Assembly: GCA_019323515.1 (NCBI GenBank)
Contig: JAHWHG010000002.1
Span: 18,363 to 82,362, forward strand
Direction: 5' to 3'
DNA from: Candidatus Woesearchaeota archaeon
GTDB taxonomy: Archaea; Nanobdellota; Nanobdellia; Woesearchaeales; JAHWHD01
Length of the DNA: 64,000 nucleotides
The notes under the pieces were generated by a model. It worked only from the letters and a program-made list of their open reading frames with translations. It did not search any database and was not told the DNA's origin. Positions 42,206 through 51,192 of the stretch are shown here, one piece after another. Each line of letters opens with the position of its first letter. The stretch's first letter is position 1. Position numbers and translations under genes: made by a program.

Positions 42206-42844
42206 ATGGAGAAGAATACGTTTAAGGAACTGCAAAAGTATTTCAGGGGTGAGAAGGTTAAGCCAAAGGCAATGAAAGATATATCTGAGTTCAAGGACCT
42301 TTGCATAATGGGGTCAATGTCGTATGCTTATGCTGGTGGCGGTTGTTTTGCTGACCTGACTAAACTTTACATTGGCCAACACGGTGATTATTTTGGTGAT
42401 GTTCTGAGAGGTAGAAGGGTGATTGAGATCGGCGCTTTTGACAAGCCGCTTGCTGATATTGTGCTTGAGCTGGGTGCGAAGGAGTATGTTGCTGTTGACA
42501 GTTCAAGAGGGATGATAGAGAGGACAAAAAGTATGCTTAAGGGGAAGAAGAGGTGCAGGGTTGTGTTCAGCGACGCGCTTAAGTATCTTTGCAAGCAGAG
42601 GGATGGTTCTGCTATTGTTGTTAGTTCCGGTGTGATTACACTAGAGACAATACGAAACCCTGATTATATCAGGTTTCTTGTCCAGGAGATAAGGAGGGTG
42701 ACACCTGAAGGCGGGTGCACGTTCCATACAATAGGTAAAGGTGATATCCTGTATAAAGATTATTTCTATAACGGAGGGTTTAGACAGCCTTGCTACAGTT
42801 TTAATAAATGGGTAGCTGAGCAGGCTGTTATACTTGAAAAATGA
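42206..42844 (+). CDS. Class I SAM-dependent methyltransferase-like protein
   Basis: 212 aa from ATG 42206. Motif I RRVIEIGAFDKPLADIVLELG and motif II AVDSSRGMIERTKSML, then a helical end. The glycine-rich loop (EIGAFDKPL) departs from the usual ExGxGxG, so activity is uncertain. TTTTTATTC at about 42176 serves as TATA, right after hairpin copy 2. Coupled by ATGA to the macrodomain gene. Confidence 0.7.
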   Translation: MEKNTFKELQKYFRGEKVKPKAMKDISEFKDLCIMGSMSYAYAGGGCFADLTKLYIGQHGDYFGDVLRGRRVIEIGAFDKPLADIVLELGAKEYVAVDSSRGMIERTKSMLKGKKRCRVVFSDALKYLCKQRDGSAIVVSSGVITLETIRNPDYIRFLVQEIRRVTPEGGCTFHTIGKGDILYKDYFYNGGFRQPCYSFNKWVAEQAVILEK

Positions 42845-43359
42845 AGGTAAGGATTGTTAAAGGTGACATAACAGAGCAGCCTGTTGATGTTATTGTGAAT
42901 GCTGCGAACAGGACTCTTCTGGGAGGAGGGGGTGTTGATGGTGCAGTGCATAGCAAGGCTGGACCAAAACTGCTTGAGGAGTGCAAGAACATACGAAGGG
43001 AGAAGTATCCTGACGGGCTTCCAGTCGGACAGGTTGTTATAACTGAGGGTTATAACCTTGCTGCCAGGCATGTGATACATACAGTAGGGCCAGTATATTA
43101 CCCTGCTAAGGACCAAAGCATGTTGTTAGCCTATTGTTTCAAGAATTCACTTGATCTAGCTGAGAAGAATAAGTTAAGGAGCATAGCATTTCCTGCTATA
43201 TCGACAGGGGCTTACAAGTATCCTATAGAAGAGTGTGCAAAGATTTCTAAAAGGGTTTTTGAGAACTATGATTTTGTTAATATAAAGGAAGTTGTGATGT
43301 GTCTTTTCACTGATTCTGCTTATCAGATCTTTAAGAAAGTTTATGGCGGAGAGCTTTAA
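42841..43359 (+). CDS. MacroD-type macrodomain protein (ADP-ribose hydrolase)
   Basis: 172 aa stand-alone macrodomain. VKGDITEQPVDVIVNAAN, LLGGGGVDGAVHSKAG and AFPAISTGAYKYP are the ADP-ribose-binding and catalytic segments of the MacroD class, which remove O-acetyl-ADP-ribose or mono-ADP-ribose. The gene starts inside the stop codon of the methyltransferase-like gene. Confidence 0.94.
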   Translation: MKVRIVKGDITEQPVDVIVNAANRTLLGGGGVDGAVHSKAGPKLLEECKNIRREKYPDGLPVGQVVITEGYNLAARHVIHTVGPVYYPAKDQSMLLAYCFKNSLDLAEKNKLRSIAFPAISTGAYKYPIEECAKISKRVFENYDFVNIKEVVMCLFTDSAYQIFKKVYGGEL

Positions 43360-43364
43360 GAGAA

Positions 43365-43856
43365 ATGTTTATTAAGTCTGGGAAAATTACCTTGCTCATG
43401 AAAAGTTTATCTATGTTATCTATGCTGTTTATCTTGATAGGTGTAGTGCTTACACTTGAGAGTTTTAATATTGTTGAGGGTGTGAGTGTGCACTGGCCAG
43501 GTTTATTGCTGTTGATAGGAACAGGTTTTCTTGTGCTGTTTATGGAGAGGAAGAATGATGCTGCCTTGGTATGGATAGGTTCATTTTTGGTTTTCCTGAG
43601 TGCTTTTTTTTATTACCTTAACTACACTTCATGGAAGTCCCTGGCAAGGTTGTGGCCAGTGTTCCTTGGAATTGTAGGGTTGAGCTTTTTTTGTGTTAAT
43701 GTGTTTATCAAGAAAAAGGTGTATGCGTATCTATCAGTAATATTTGTGTTTTTGTTTGTTGCGCTTTTCATTGTGTTTACTGTATCATTGAGGTTGTGGC
43801 CTCTATCCTTGGTTTTTTTTGGTATAAGTTTATTAATAATTGATTATTTTAAGTGA
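43365..43856 (+). CDS. LiaF-like multi-helix membrane protein
   Basis: 163 aa, six hydrophobic segments in two or three repeats around HWPGLLLLIG, LWPVFLGIVG and LWPLSLVFFG, a WP-motif repeat of the LiaF/DUF5668 kind. Function unknown. An ATG at 43398 is an alternative start. Confidence 0.65.
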   Translation: MFIKSGKITLLMKSLSMLSMLFILIGVVLTLESFNIVEGVSVHWPGLLLLIGTGFLVLFMERKNDAALVWIGSFLVFLSAFFYYLNYTSWKSLARLWPVFLGIVGLSFFCVNVFIKKKVYAYLSVIFVFLFVALFIVFTVSLRLWPLSLVFFGISLLIIDYFK

Positions 43857-43860
43857 TATC

Positions 43861-45243
43861 ATGGTGAAAGTTGCTTTTGTTGAACCTACCGGAGCTGTAT
43901 CCAATGTTTTTGCTAAGTATATGACTATTCCGTTACTCGGTCCGGTGTACCTTGGAACAATTGCTAAACAAACTGGGTATGATGTTGTGTTATTGAATGA
44001 AAACATACTTGGAAGAAAGGTTTTGGATGAGGAGTTAAGGGATATTGATGTACTTTGTCTTAGCTGCCTGACAACTACTGTCAACAGAGGGAAGGAGATT
44101 GCAAGGCAGTATAAACTTCTGAGAGAGGATCTTGGGCTTAAGTCAAAGGCTGTTATAGGCGGGATACATGCAAGCATGCTGCCAGGTGATGTGGTTAATT
44201 ATTTTGACCAGGTAATAGTTGGAGAGGGTGAGAAGGTAATTCTTGACATCTTATCCGGTGCAAGGAGTGAGAAGGTTATATTTGGTGAGAGGCTTGAGAA
44301 CCTTGATGAGTTGCCTGCAGCTGACTTTACATTATTGAAAGGTTATGAAAGGTTGAGAAGGTGGCCAGTGATGACGTCAAGAGGGTGTCCTTTTGACTGT
44401 AATTTCTGTTCTGTGACTGAGATGTTTGGTCGCGGGTACAGGGCGATGAGTCCTGAGAAAGTAATGGATGATGTGCAAAAGTACAGGAAAGGTACATTGT
44501 TCTTTGCTGATGATAACTTTGCTGTTGACATTGCAAGGTCTAACAAGATACTTGACCTGATGGTTAAGAATAATTTTAACAGGGAATGGTTTACTCAAGT
44601 GAGGACTGACATAACAAAAAAGCCGGAGTTTGTGGCTAAGATGCGAAAGGCTGGGTGCAAGATTGTATATGTCGGGCTTGAGTCAATAAATCCTGACAGC
44701 CTTAAAGAGATGAAGAAAAGTCAGACTGTTGATGATATCAAGAGATGTATCAGGGTGTTTCATGACAATGGGATAAGGGTGCATGGGATGTTCATGCTTG
44801 GGAATGATTCAGATACAAAGAAGACGTTCAGCGAGACTTCTGAGTTCTGTAATTCTTCAGAGCTTGATTATGTGCAGTACATGGTGCTTACTCCATTGCC
44901 AGGCACGCAGTTGTACAATAAACTTGAAACAGAGGGAAGGCTGCTGCACAAGAACTGGAACTTTTATGACGGCTTGCACGCTGTGTTCAAGCCAAGGAAT
45001 ATGAGCGCAGCAGAGCTGCAGCAGGGAGTGATTGAGTGTTTCAGTGATTTCTATAGCTATACGAAAGCTATCAATAATGGGTTGAATGCTTTGGCTGGAA
45101 AGGTAGGTGCTTTTTTTGTTAACATGCATGTGCCTTCACTGCATCCTTCAATTATGAGATTAGCTGGAAACAAGATTGTGAAAACATGGATTGAGCAGAA
45201 TAAGTATTACCTTGGTTATCTCAAGACAATAAGTGGTATGTAA
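43861..45243 (+). CDS. B12-binding-domain radical SAM protein
   Basis: 460 aa. An N-terminal cobalamin-binding-like Rossmann domain (about 1-140, with DVLCLSCLTTTVNRGKE and AVIGGIHASMLP) is followed by a radical SAM core with SRGCPFDCNFCSV (C-x3-C-x2-C), FFADDNF, YVGLESINPDSL and HGMFMLGNDSD. This class (BchE/P-methylase-like) often makes lipid or cofactor changes. The stop overlaps the flavodoxin ATG by one base (TAATG), a plausible electron donor. I start at 43861. Confidence 0.9.
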   Translation: MVKVAFVEPTGAVSNVFAKYMTIPLLGPVYLGTIAKQTGYDVVLLNENILGRKVLDEELRDIDVLCLSCLTTTVNRGKEIARQYKLLREDLGLKSKAVIGGIHASMLPGDVVNYFDQVIVGEGEKVILDILSGARSEKVIFGERLENLDELPAADFTLLKGYERLRRWPVMTSRGCPFDCNFCSVTEMFGRGYRAMSPEKVMDDVQKYRKGTLFFADDNFAVDIARSNKILDLMVKNNFNREWFTQVRTDITKKPEFVAKMRKAGCKIVYVGLESINPDSLKEMKKSQTVDDIKRCIRVFHDNGIRVHGMFMLGNDSDTKKTFSETSEFCNSSELDYVQYMVLTPLPGTQLYNKLETEGRLLHKNWNFYDGLHAVFKPRNMSAAELQQGVIECFSDFYSYTKAINNGLNALAGKVGAFFVNMHVPSLHPSIMRLAGNKIVKTWIEQNKYYLGYLKTISGM

Positions 45244-45722
45244 TGAAGAAGTTAGTTGTTTATTATTCCTTTGAAGGAAACACTAAGTTTGTTGCAGAGG
45301 AGATCTCTAAAGCAGTTGGTGCTGATTTGCTTGAGCTTAAGCCTGTGAAAGATATAAAGTCGCATGGGTTTATGAAGTTTGTTTGGGGAGGAAGGCAGGT
45401 CATGATGAAGAAAGAGCCTGAGTTGCAGGAATTTAATGTTAAAGTTGAGGATTATGATATAATTTTTATTGGTACTCCTGTATGGGCGTTTACATTTGCT
45501 CCTGCTCTGCGTACTTTTTTTTCTAAGTTTAGTTTAGAAGGTAAGAAGATTGGGTTATTTTGCACATTTGACGGTAACTATAGGAATGTGTTTGAAGATA
45601 TGCAGAAGTCTGTTAAGGGAGATGTGATAGGTAAGAAAGCGTTCATGAAGCCTTTGAAGAATAAAGAGAAGTGTAGTGGAGAGGCTGTCAAGTGGGCAGA
45701 GTTATTATTAACTAGTGGTTGA
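45243..45722 (+). CDS. Flavodoxin
   Basis: 159 aa. FMN phosphate loop YYSFEGNTKFVAEEI (S-x-x-G-N-T), then IFIGTPVWAFTFAPALRTFF and GLFCTFDGN, typical of the flavodoxin fold. Translation is coupled to the upstream radical SAM gene, so it may supply electrons to that enzyme. Confidence 0.88.
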   Translation: MKKLVVYYSFEGNTKFVAEEISKAVGADLLELKPVKDIKSHGFMKFVWGGRQVMMKKEPELQEFNVKVEDYDIIFIGTPVWAFTFAPALRTFFSKFSLEGKKIGLFCTFDGNYRNVFEDMQKSVKGDVIGKKAFMKPLKNKEKCSGEAVKWAELLLTSG

Positions 45723-45772
45723 ATAAGTTTATAAATGAGGGTATATGTTCTATATTTTTCCGGGGTGTCGTA

Positions 45773-45937
45773 ATGATTAATGCTAAAGCGATTTCATTGG
45801 TAAGGAACACTGTTGTGCTTCCAGGGTATGAGTTAACGTGTCCGCACTGTAACCATAAAATACATTTTGAGAAAGAACTAATGAGCTGTTGTTCTAATGT
45901 TTATTGTGATTTCTGTCAGCAGAAGGTAGAGTTGTAG
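45773..45937 (+). CDS. Small zinc-ribbon protein, 54 aa
   Basis: CPHCNHKIHF and CSNVYCDFCQQKVEL give two CxxC pairs of a zinc ribbon. The upstream frame extends to 45719 inside the flavodoxin gene, but TTTATAAATGAGG near 45728 and GGGGTG near 45763 support the ATG at 45773. Its 3' end overlaps the convergent gene 45894-47018 by 44 bp. Confidence 0.6.
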   Translation: MINAKAISLVRNTVVLPGYELTCPHCNHKIHFEKELMSCCSNVYCDFCQQKVEL

Positions 45938-47018
45938 CTCTTGCTGAAAGTTTTTCCCTGAAACCTGGTGCTTTCATTGCTGGAAGATAATCTTCTGTGT
46001 CCATTGTGTTGAACAGGTAGACATTAGGGGTTAATCTGTAGATGCCTTTTTTCTGCGGAAGGTTTAGTTCTGGTTTTGGGCAGTTGCTGTCAAAAAGTAC
46101 AGTCACCATATCTGTCTTGTGGTTAAGCTCTGTGTAAATCACATCTGCATGTCCAGATCCTACTGTTGCAAGAACCTGTCCATGCTTTAAAGCTGAACAG
46201 ATCTGGTATAACATTGTCCAGTTCCTGATTGCCAGGCTTGAAACACTGTCAGTCTCTGACCTGCCAGCTTTACAGTAATCTTCTGTATCCAGACCTCCAA
46301 AGTCTATTGGAAGGATCTTGTGGCTGTTGTCACGAAGGAAGTTTAGTTTTGGTCCTATGATCGGCATGAAAGAAGGATGCGGGGTTGGTAAATCTCTTGA
46401 GTTAACTATCCCTGGTCTTGAGAAATAATCCTCAAGTTTGTGTTCATGGTTAGCATAAAAGCCTTCAATACCTGCAATGAAACTGGTGTTCATCTTTTTC
46501 AGAAGACTTAGACGTTCGTCTAATCCTAGAAGGTGATGTTCTCCAAACACTATTAAAGGTTTTTTTCTTAATACTCTTAGAAGTTCTTCCTCAGTAATCT
46601 TTTCTGAATGTTGGAACTGTTTAACCCATGCATGAAACTTTTTTGAAGCTTCACCCCATTCATCAGGACCGCCTAGTCTTTTTTCCAGGTCTTGACGGTC
46701 TGAGTATTGCAGCATGTTGTAAAGTGCTTCCTGGTAGCCTTCTGTCTTTAGGACATATCTGTATTGTTTTTTTGAGGGTACTATCCCAATACTGAAGTTT
46801 CTCTGTTGTCTTGCCTTGAAGTAGTTGTCAGTCACCCAGTAACCCTCAGGTGTTCTTGCAATCTCGTTGGGTTCAACAGTCTGGTTATTGTTGATGTCCC
46901 TGTAAAGAACGTATGCGGTTGTTGGGAACGCGTTTTGGAGTTCTGCGTATGGAACAGATTTAGCAAAAGCAGAAGTAAGTGTAAAGTACAGTGCTGGTAC
47001 GATTAAGGACTTTCTCAT
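45894..47018 (-). CDS. Secreted Tiki/ChaN-like protein with EF-hand-like loop
   Basis: 374 aa. Signal peptide MRKSLIVPALYFTLTSAFA, then an EF-hand-like acid loop (RDINNNQTVEPNEI). The main domain has LIVFGEHHLLG (GExH) and a later VLATVGSGHADVIY, the two-motif pattern of the ChaN/TraB/erythromycin-esterase (EreA/Tiki) superfamily, whose Glu/His residues bind metal or heme. The substrate is unknown. Confidence 0.6.
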   Translation of the reverse strand: MRKSLIVPALYFTLTSAFAKSVPYAELQNAFPTTAYVLYRDINNNQTVEPNEIARTPEGYWVTDNYFKARQQRNFSIGIVPSKKQYRYVLKTEGYQEALYNMLQYSDRQDLEKRLGGPDEWGEASKKFHAWVKQFQHSEKITEEELLRVLRKKPLIVFGEHHLLGLDERLSLLKKMNTSFIAGIEGFYANHEHKLEDYFSRPGIVNSRDLPTPHPSFMPIIGPKLNFLRDNSHKILPIDFGGLDTEDYCKAGRSETDSVSSLAIRNWTMLYQICSALKHGQVLATVGSGHADVIYTELNHKTDMVTVLFDSNCPKPELNLPQKKGIYRLTPNVYLFNTMDTEDYLPAMKAPGFREKLSARATTLPSADRNHNKH

Positions 47019-47058
47019 TGAAGATTATGTTTGAAAGTAGCTTATAAAGATTATTGGC

Positions 47059-48063
47059 CTAGAACAGTGCTCTTCCTAACCTGTAGTCCGGGTTAGGGTT
47101 GAGGTAATTAACAAGCCTTTTAATTAATTCAAGAGAGTTAACGTATCTGTCCTCTAAATCTGCGTAACCTTCGCTGTTGCCAAGCTGTACCTTGTCATAG
47201 TCAGCATAATGATGAATCTCTTTAAATATATTTTTGCAGTACTCAAAGAAATATCTTGGGTTCTCTCTGATGTGTTTTTTTAGTCTGTTATTTGGTTCAA
47301 AATAGTATGTGAATCCTCCATGATTCTTTATGTATTGATTCATATCTGCAGTCTCTTTGCTTAGTGTGTTTGAATGATGTCCAATGTCCCAGGCAAGCCT
47401 CTGTACGAGTTTCTCCATTGCATACAATCCGAATGAGTAAAGGTCTGAATATTTATGAATCATTTCATCTTTATACTCTGGTGGCGCGTATGCACGGTTC
47501 CAGAACAGGCCATTGTCTTCCTCTAAAGGACAGGCAATACCAAAATCAATAAGGTGGTAATCAAGGATGTTTGCTGGTCTGATGTCTTTATGCTGAAGGC
47601 CTTGGTAGGTTAATGATAGAACAGCTTCCTCAAGTTTTTGCATGTTATGGAACTCTTTTGCTAATCCTATAAGGCCGTAGTTGTTATAATAATAAGGTTT
47701 GATGTAAGGCATTAAGATACCTGGTATGTCGCCAAAAGTTACCATGCCTAAGCAGTTTACTATGTTTGGGTGTGACATGTCGAATGAATTGAAGATCCTA
47801 ATCTCGTTAAGGTGCCTTTCAAAATGAGTCATCTTAAGTACATGGTCTATCATTCCAGTGCTTTTAATGAATTCAAGGTCTATCAGCTCGTTAGGGATAT
47901 TTACCTTGCAGACAGCCTGGTAATCTGACCATCTTTGTTCTTCTTTTACATTAATGTAGTACAATTGGCTAAGACAGTCAAGGTCTTTGCCCCTAAACCC
48001 TTGAAAAATCTTTATCTTTCCGCAGTCACTCACTTGTCCTGGTTCAAGAAGATATGCCATCAT
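47059..48063 (-). CDS. Hanks-type protein kinase, paralog 1
   Basis: 334 aa. Lys in CKVNIPN (VAIK analog), catalytic loop HKDIRPANIL, DFG in LIDFGIAC and APPE activation-segment end, SDLYSFG. The N-terminus (MAYLLEPGQVSDCGKIKIF...DLDCLSQLYYI) is shared with the three other kinases in the window and takes the place of the usual GxGxxG loop. The C-terminal end is shortened (YLNPNPDYRLGRALF against the PDKRIPPKELL of the others). It starts inside the stop of the next kinase gene. Confidence 0.85.
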   Translation of the reverse strand: MMAYLLEPGQVSDCGKIKIFQGFRGKDLDCLSQLYYINVKEEQRWSDYQAVCKVNIPNELIDLEFIKSTGMIDHVLKMTHFERHLNEIRIFNSFDMSHPNIVNCLGMVTFGDIPGILMPYIKPYYYNNYGLIGLAKEFHNMQKLEEAVLSLTYQGLQHKDIRPANILDYHLIDFGIACPLEEDNGLFWNRAYAPPEYKDEMIHKYSDLYSFGLYAMEKLVQRLAWDIGHHSNTLSKETADMNQYIKNHGGFTYYFEPNNRLKKHIRENPRYFFEYCKNIFKEIHHYADYDKVQLGNSEGYADLEDRYVNSLELIKRLVNYLNPNPDYRLGRALF

Positions 48064-49040
48064 ACATACTCCATTAGTTCTTCAGTTAAAAGATGTTTAG
48101 GAGGGATTCTTTTGTCAGGGTCAGGGTTTAGGTAGTAGCGGCAGATTTGAATTAGTCCTGAACAATCAACTGCCGAGATATAGGAATCATATGACATTGA
48201 GTTGTCTTCAACATGAAAATCATTATCTTTAAAATAATTGATATTTTTCTGGAGAATCCTAATGAATTCTTCTGAATCCTGCCTGACATTCTTTGAAAAT
48301 TCGTAAGGTTCCTCACTAAAGTTAAGAACCTTTCTACAAAAATCAGGTTTAAGTTCTTTAGAATCAAAATACCCATAAGAAATCCCTCTTAGATAAGTCG
48401 TTTGAAGAGACATCCCAACTGAATAAGATATTAATAACCCAACTGAGTAAAGGTCAGAATTTTTATGAGGCTTGCAGTTGAAATATTCAGGGGCACAAAA
48501 TGAACGATTAAAAAATATTCCATTGTCGCTGTCGACTCTACAGGCAATCCCAAAATCAATCAGTTTGCCACCAATAACATTGTCAGGCTTAATGTCCTTG
48601 TGTGAGATACCATTATGCCTTAGATAATATACAGCACCTTCAATGCCTCTGAACGTTTCAGGATAAAGAAACAAGATTCCTCCATACATGTCACGATTAC
48701 AAAGATTAAGAACTGCCACTGGAAGATCTTTAAATGTTATATCACCTAATAAAGAAATTATGTTTGGGTGAGAAATTTGTTTAAGGATCGAAACTTCATT
48801 ATTATGCCTTTTGTTATGTGATTGAAGATTTAACATAACCTGTAAGCCTGTACTTATTAATCCTTCTCTATCAATTCTGTTATTTGGAATATTTAATTTT
48901 CCTATATTTGCAGTATCTGAGCCGAACTTCTGCAATACAAATAGCTGGCTTAGACAATCCAGGTTTTCTCCCCTTATCCCATGAATAACCTTATACCTAG
49001 CGCAGTCGCTCACTTGTCCTGGTTCTAGAAGATATGCCAT
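48060..49040 (-). CDS. Hanks-type protein kinase, paralog 2
   Basis: 326 aa. MAYLLEPGQVSDCARYKV, GENLDCLSQLFVLQ, Lys in GKLNIPN, Glu in NNEVSILKQISHPNI, HKDIKPDNVI, LIDFGIACR, SDLYSVGLL and PDKRIPPKHLL. All catalytic residues are present. The 3' end matches the kinase at 56556 over 48 identical bases. ATGA overlap with the gene below and one-base overlap with the gene above make a three-gene operon. Confidence 0.87.
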   Translation of the reverse strand: MAYLLEPGQVSDCARYKVIHGIRGENLDCLSQLFVLQKFGSDTANIGKLNIPNNRIDREGLISTGLQVMLNLQSHNKRHNNEVSILKQISHPNIISLLGDITFKDLPVAVLNLCNRDMYGGILFLYPETFRGIEGAVYYLRHNGISHKDIKPDNVIGGKLIDFGIACRVDSDNGIFFNRSFCAPEYFNCKPHKNSDLYSVGLLISYSVGMSLQTTYLRGISYGYFDSKELKPDFCRKVLNFSEEPYEFSKNVRQDSEEFIRILQKNINYFKDNDFHVEDNSMSYDSYISAVDCSGLIQICRYYLNPDPDKRIPPKHLLTEELMEYV

Positions 49041-50134
49041 TATAGATACCCCATTAGTTCCTCAGTTAAAAGGTCTTTAGGAGGGATTCTTTTTTCAGGG
49101 TCACGGTTTAGGTAGTAGCAGAATCTTTCAAGGAATTTTTCATCGAGTGACAGGTTAAATACTCCCTGAAGGTTACTTGCCTTAAGATTCATAGCATCGT
49201 GCAATGTCTTATACTCTGCTGAACCGCTTAGCTCCCAAGCACCTGAGAAATGTTGCTCAAAAACTGAGAGGCAACCTACAGGACCTCCTGCATCTTGGAA
49301 GAACTTTGTAAAGTTTTTGGGGTATTCTCTTATGCTCTTTACCACGTTTATATCGTTAAATTGAGGTATGTACTCACTGACAAATTCCTTAATAATTGTG
49401 TATAATTTAATCTTCATATCTTGCCTTAGTCTATTAAGATTGTAGTCTATTGAATCTTTCTTGTATCCTTCTTTAAAGTCCTCATCTGGATCTTCGTCAA
49501 GACAAAAAACAATTTGCCTGAACATTGCCTCAAAGTATACTAAAGCTGCACTGTATAAATCAGAATTAATATGTGCTCTTTTTTCATAAAACTCAGGAGG
49601 GCAATATGCCCTATTAAAGAAAAATCCGTTGTCTGCGTCAATGTGTGAAGCAAGGCCAAAGTCAATCAGTTTGCCAGCAAGTATGTTTCTTGGGGATATG
49701 TCTTTGTGTAATATTCTTTTTGATCTTAAGTAGTAAACAGCGGATTCCAGGCCTGATAATTCTGAGACACATCCTTTTGAATGCCTATCAAGAACTTTAC
49801 CTATTTTCATCAGCATTCCGCGCTTTCCGTTGAACTCACAGATGTCATAAATCTCCTGAATATTTGGATGTCTAAGGCTTTTAAGTATTGAAACCTCATT
49901 ATCAAACCTTTCCTCGTGCGTCTGCATCGATAATATCTGTGACATCCCAGTACTTCTTACATGTTCTTTGTCAATCAAATCGTTTGGGATGTTTACTTTA
50001 AGTATTAGAATATGTTTATCATCCTTTGTAACATATAACTGGCTTAAGGAGTCACAATTTTCTCCAATTAAACCAAGAGCAGCCATGTACTTTCCGCAGT
50101 CGCTTTTCTGGCCTGGATTAAGTAAGAATACCAT
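49040..50134 (-). CDS. Hanks-type protein kinase, paralog 3
   Basis: 364 aa from ATG 50134 (chosen by alignment with the paralogs; an upstream ATG at 50146 is possible). VFLLNPGQKSDCGKYMA, GENCDSLSQLYVTK, LKVNIPN, FDNEVSILKSLRHPNI, HKDISPRNIL, LIDFGLAS, SDLYSAALV and PEKRIPPKDLL. First gene of the three-kinase operon. It follows the TPR-like gene with a 44-bp gap. Confidence 0.86.
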   Translation of the reverse strand: MVFLLNPGQKSDCGKYMAALGLIGENCDSLSQLYVTKDDKHILILKVNIPNDLIDKEHVRSTGMSQILSMQTHEERFDNEVSILKSLRHPNIQEIYDICEFNGKRGMLMKIGKVLDRHSKGCVSELSGLESAVYYLRSKRILHKDISPRNILAGKLIDFGLASHIDADNGFFFNRAYCPPEFYEKRAHINSDLYSAALVYFEAMFRQIVFCLDEDPDEDFKEGYKKDSIDYNLNRLRQDMKIKLYTIIKEFVSEYIPQFNDINVVKSIREYPKNFTKFFQDAGGPVGCLSVFEQHFSGAWELSGSAEYKTLHDAMNLKASNLQGVFNLSLDEKFLERFCYYLNRDPEKRIPPKDLLTEELMGYL

Positions 50135-50178
50135 ATAGAAGTCCAATCAGGGTGATTTATAAAGGTTTAGTAGTAGAA

Positions 50179-51111
50179 TTATTTCTTTGACTCTTTTCTT
50201 TTCTTTACAAATTCCCTTATAGCAAGGATATCTCCAGCGTGTCTTGCAGCCTGTATGCATTTGTCATAATCGTTAGGGTACTTTTCATAGATAAGTTTAG
50301 CCAGTCTTTTTGCTTCTCCACTTTTCTTTGCTTCAAATGCAATGGTTGATGCTTGCATAAGCTGGCCAAGCTGTTCTCTTATAGATATAGCTGTCTGGTA
50401 ATCTTTCATTGTAACTGCGATATCTGCAAGATCCTCAAGAAATGCTTTTGAGGCTTTATTCTTTCTATCTAAAGCGTCCAAGTAAATAAGGTATGCATCA
50501 TTTTCCCTTCCAACTGATTTTGCTATCTCAATCTTTCTCTTGACTGTCATGGTACGTTCTATGGCTTTGTCTGATAACTCAATTGCCTCTTCAAACATGT
50601 TAGCTTCAAATGCTGTCTCTGCTGCAACTGCTATGTAATCAGTCTTGATGAAAAGTTCAATAGCTTCCTGGAACTTGCCTTGTCTCCTGAGAGACCATGC
50701 CTGGTGATACTTTTGATTCCTTAGCTCTTCCTTGCTAGGACCTTTATAGTTCTCCTGGCTCCAGCTGTTAATTGCGTAAAGTACTTTAGATGTCATAAGG
50801 TTTGCAGGTATCTTTGAGCACCTGTCAAGGCTTTGCACGAAAGTAGCAAGGTCACCGTCGTAATCGAACTCTCTTTCCCATTTCTTGAAGCTTGCCCCAA
50901 GTATAAAGGCAGGCAGCATGTTTTCGATATTGTCCCAGCTAGGATGTCGCCATTCATTTACCCTTGTTCCGCTCCATTGGACATCTTCTAAACCTATAAT
51001 CCCAATATAAGAAATCTCTTCATCATCTATCTTTATTATCTCTTTATTCTTTACAAGAAGTTTTCCTTCAAGTGAGTATTCGCTGCCTGATTCAGTCTTG
51101 TAGATCTTCAT
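50179..51111 (-). CDS. TPR-like helical repeat protein
   Basis: 310 aa. N-terminal beta-rich domain (about 1-110), then helical repeats of about 34 residues: RRQGKFQEAIELFIKTDYIAVAAE, AFEANMFEEAIELSDKAIER, SVGRENDAYLIYLDALD, MKDYQTAISIREQLG and KSGEAKRLAKLIYEKYPND. It is directly upstream of the kinases and possibly supplies a scaffold or substrate (inference). Confidence 0.7.
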   Translation of the reverse strand: MKIYKTESGSEYSLEGKLLVKNKEIIKIDDEEISYIGIIGLEDVQWSGTRVNEWRHPSWDNIENMLPAFILGASFKKWEREFDYDGDLATFVQSLDRCSKIPANLMTSKVLYAINSWSQENYKGPSKEELRNQKYHQAWSLRRQGKFQEAIELFIKTDYIAVAAETAFEANMFEEAIELSDKAIERTMTVKRKIEIAKSVGRENDAYLIYLDALDRKNKASKAFLEDLADIAVTMKDYQTAISIREQLGQLMQASTIAFEAKKSGEAKRLAKLIYEKYPNDYDKCIQAARHAGDILAIREFVKKRKESKK

Positions 51112-51192
51112 ATTTTTCTTGTAGGGGTTTAGTTTTTATAAAGGTTTAGGATGTGGGTAAAGTATATAAATAGTTAATTCTTAAGTTCCTAT

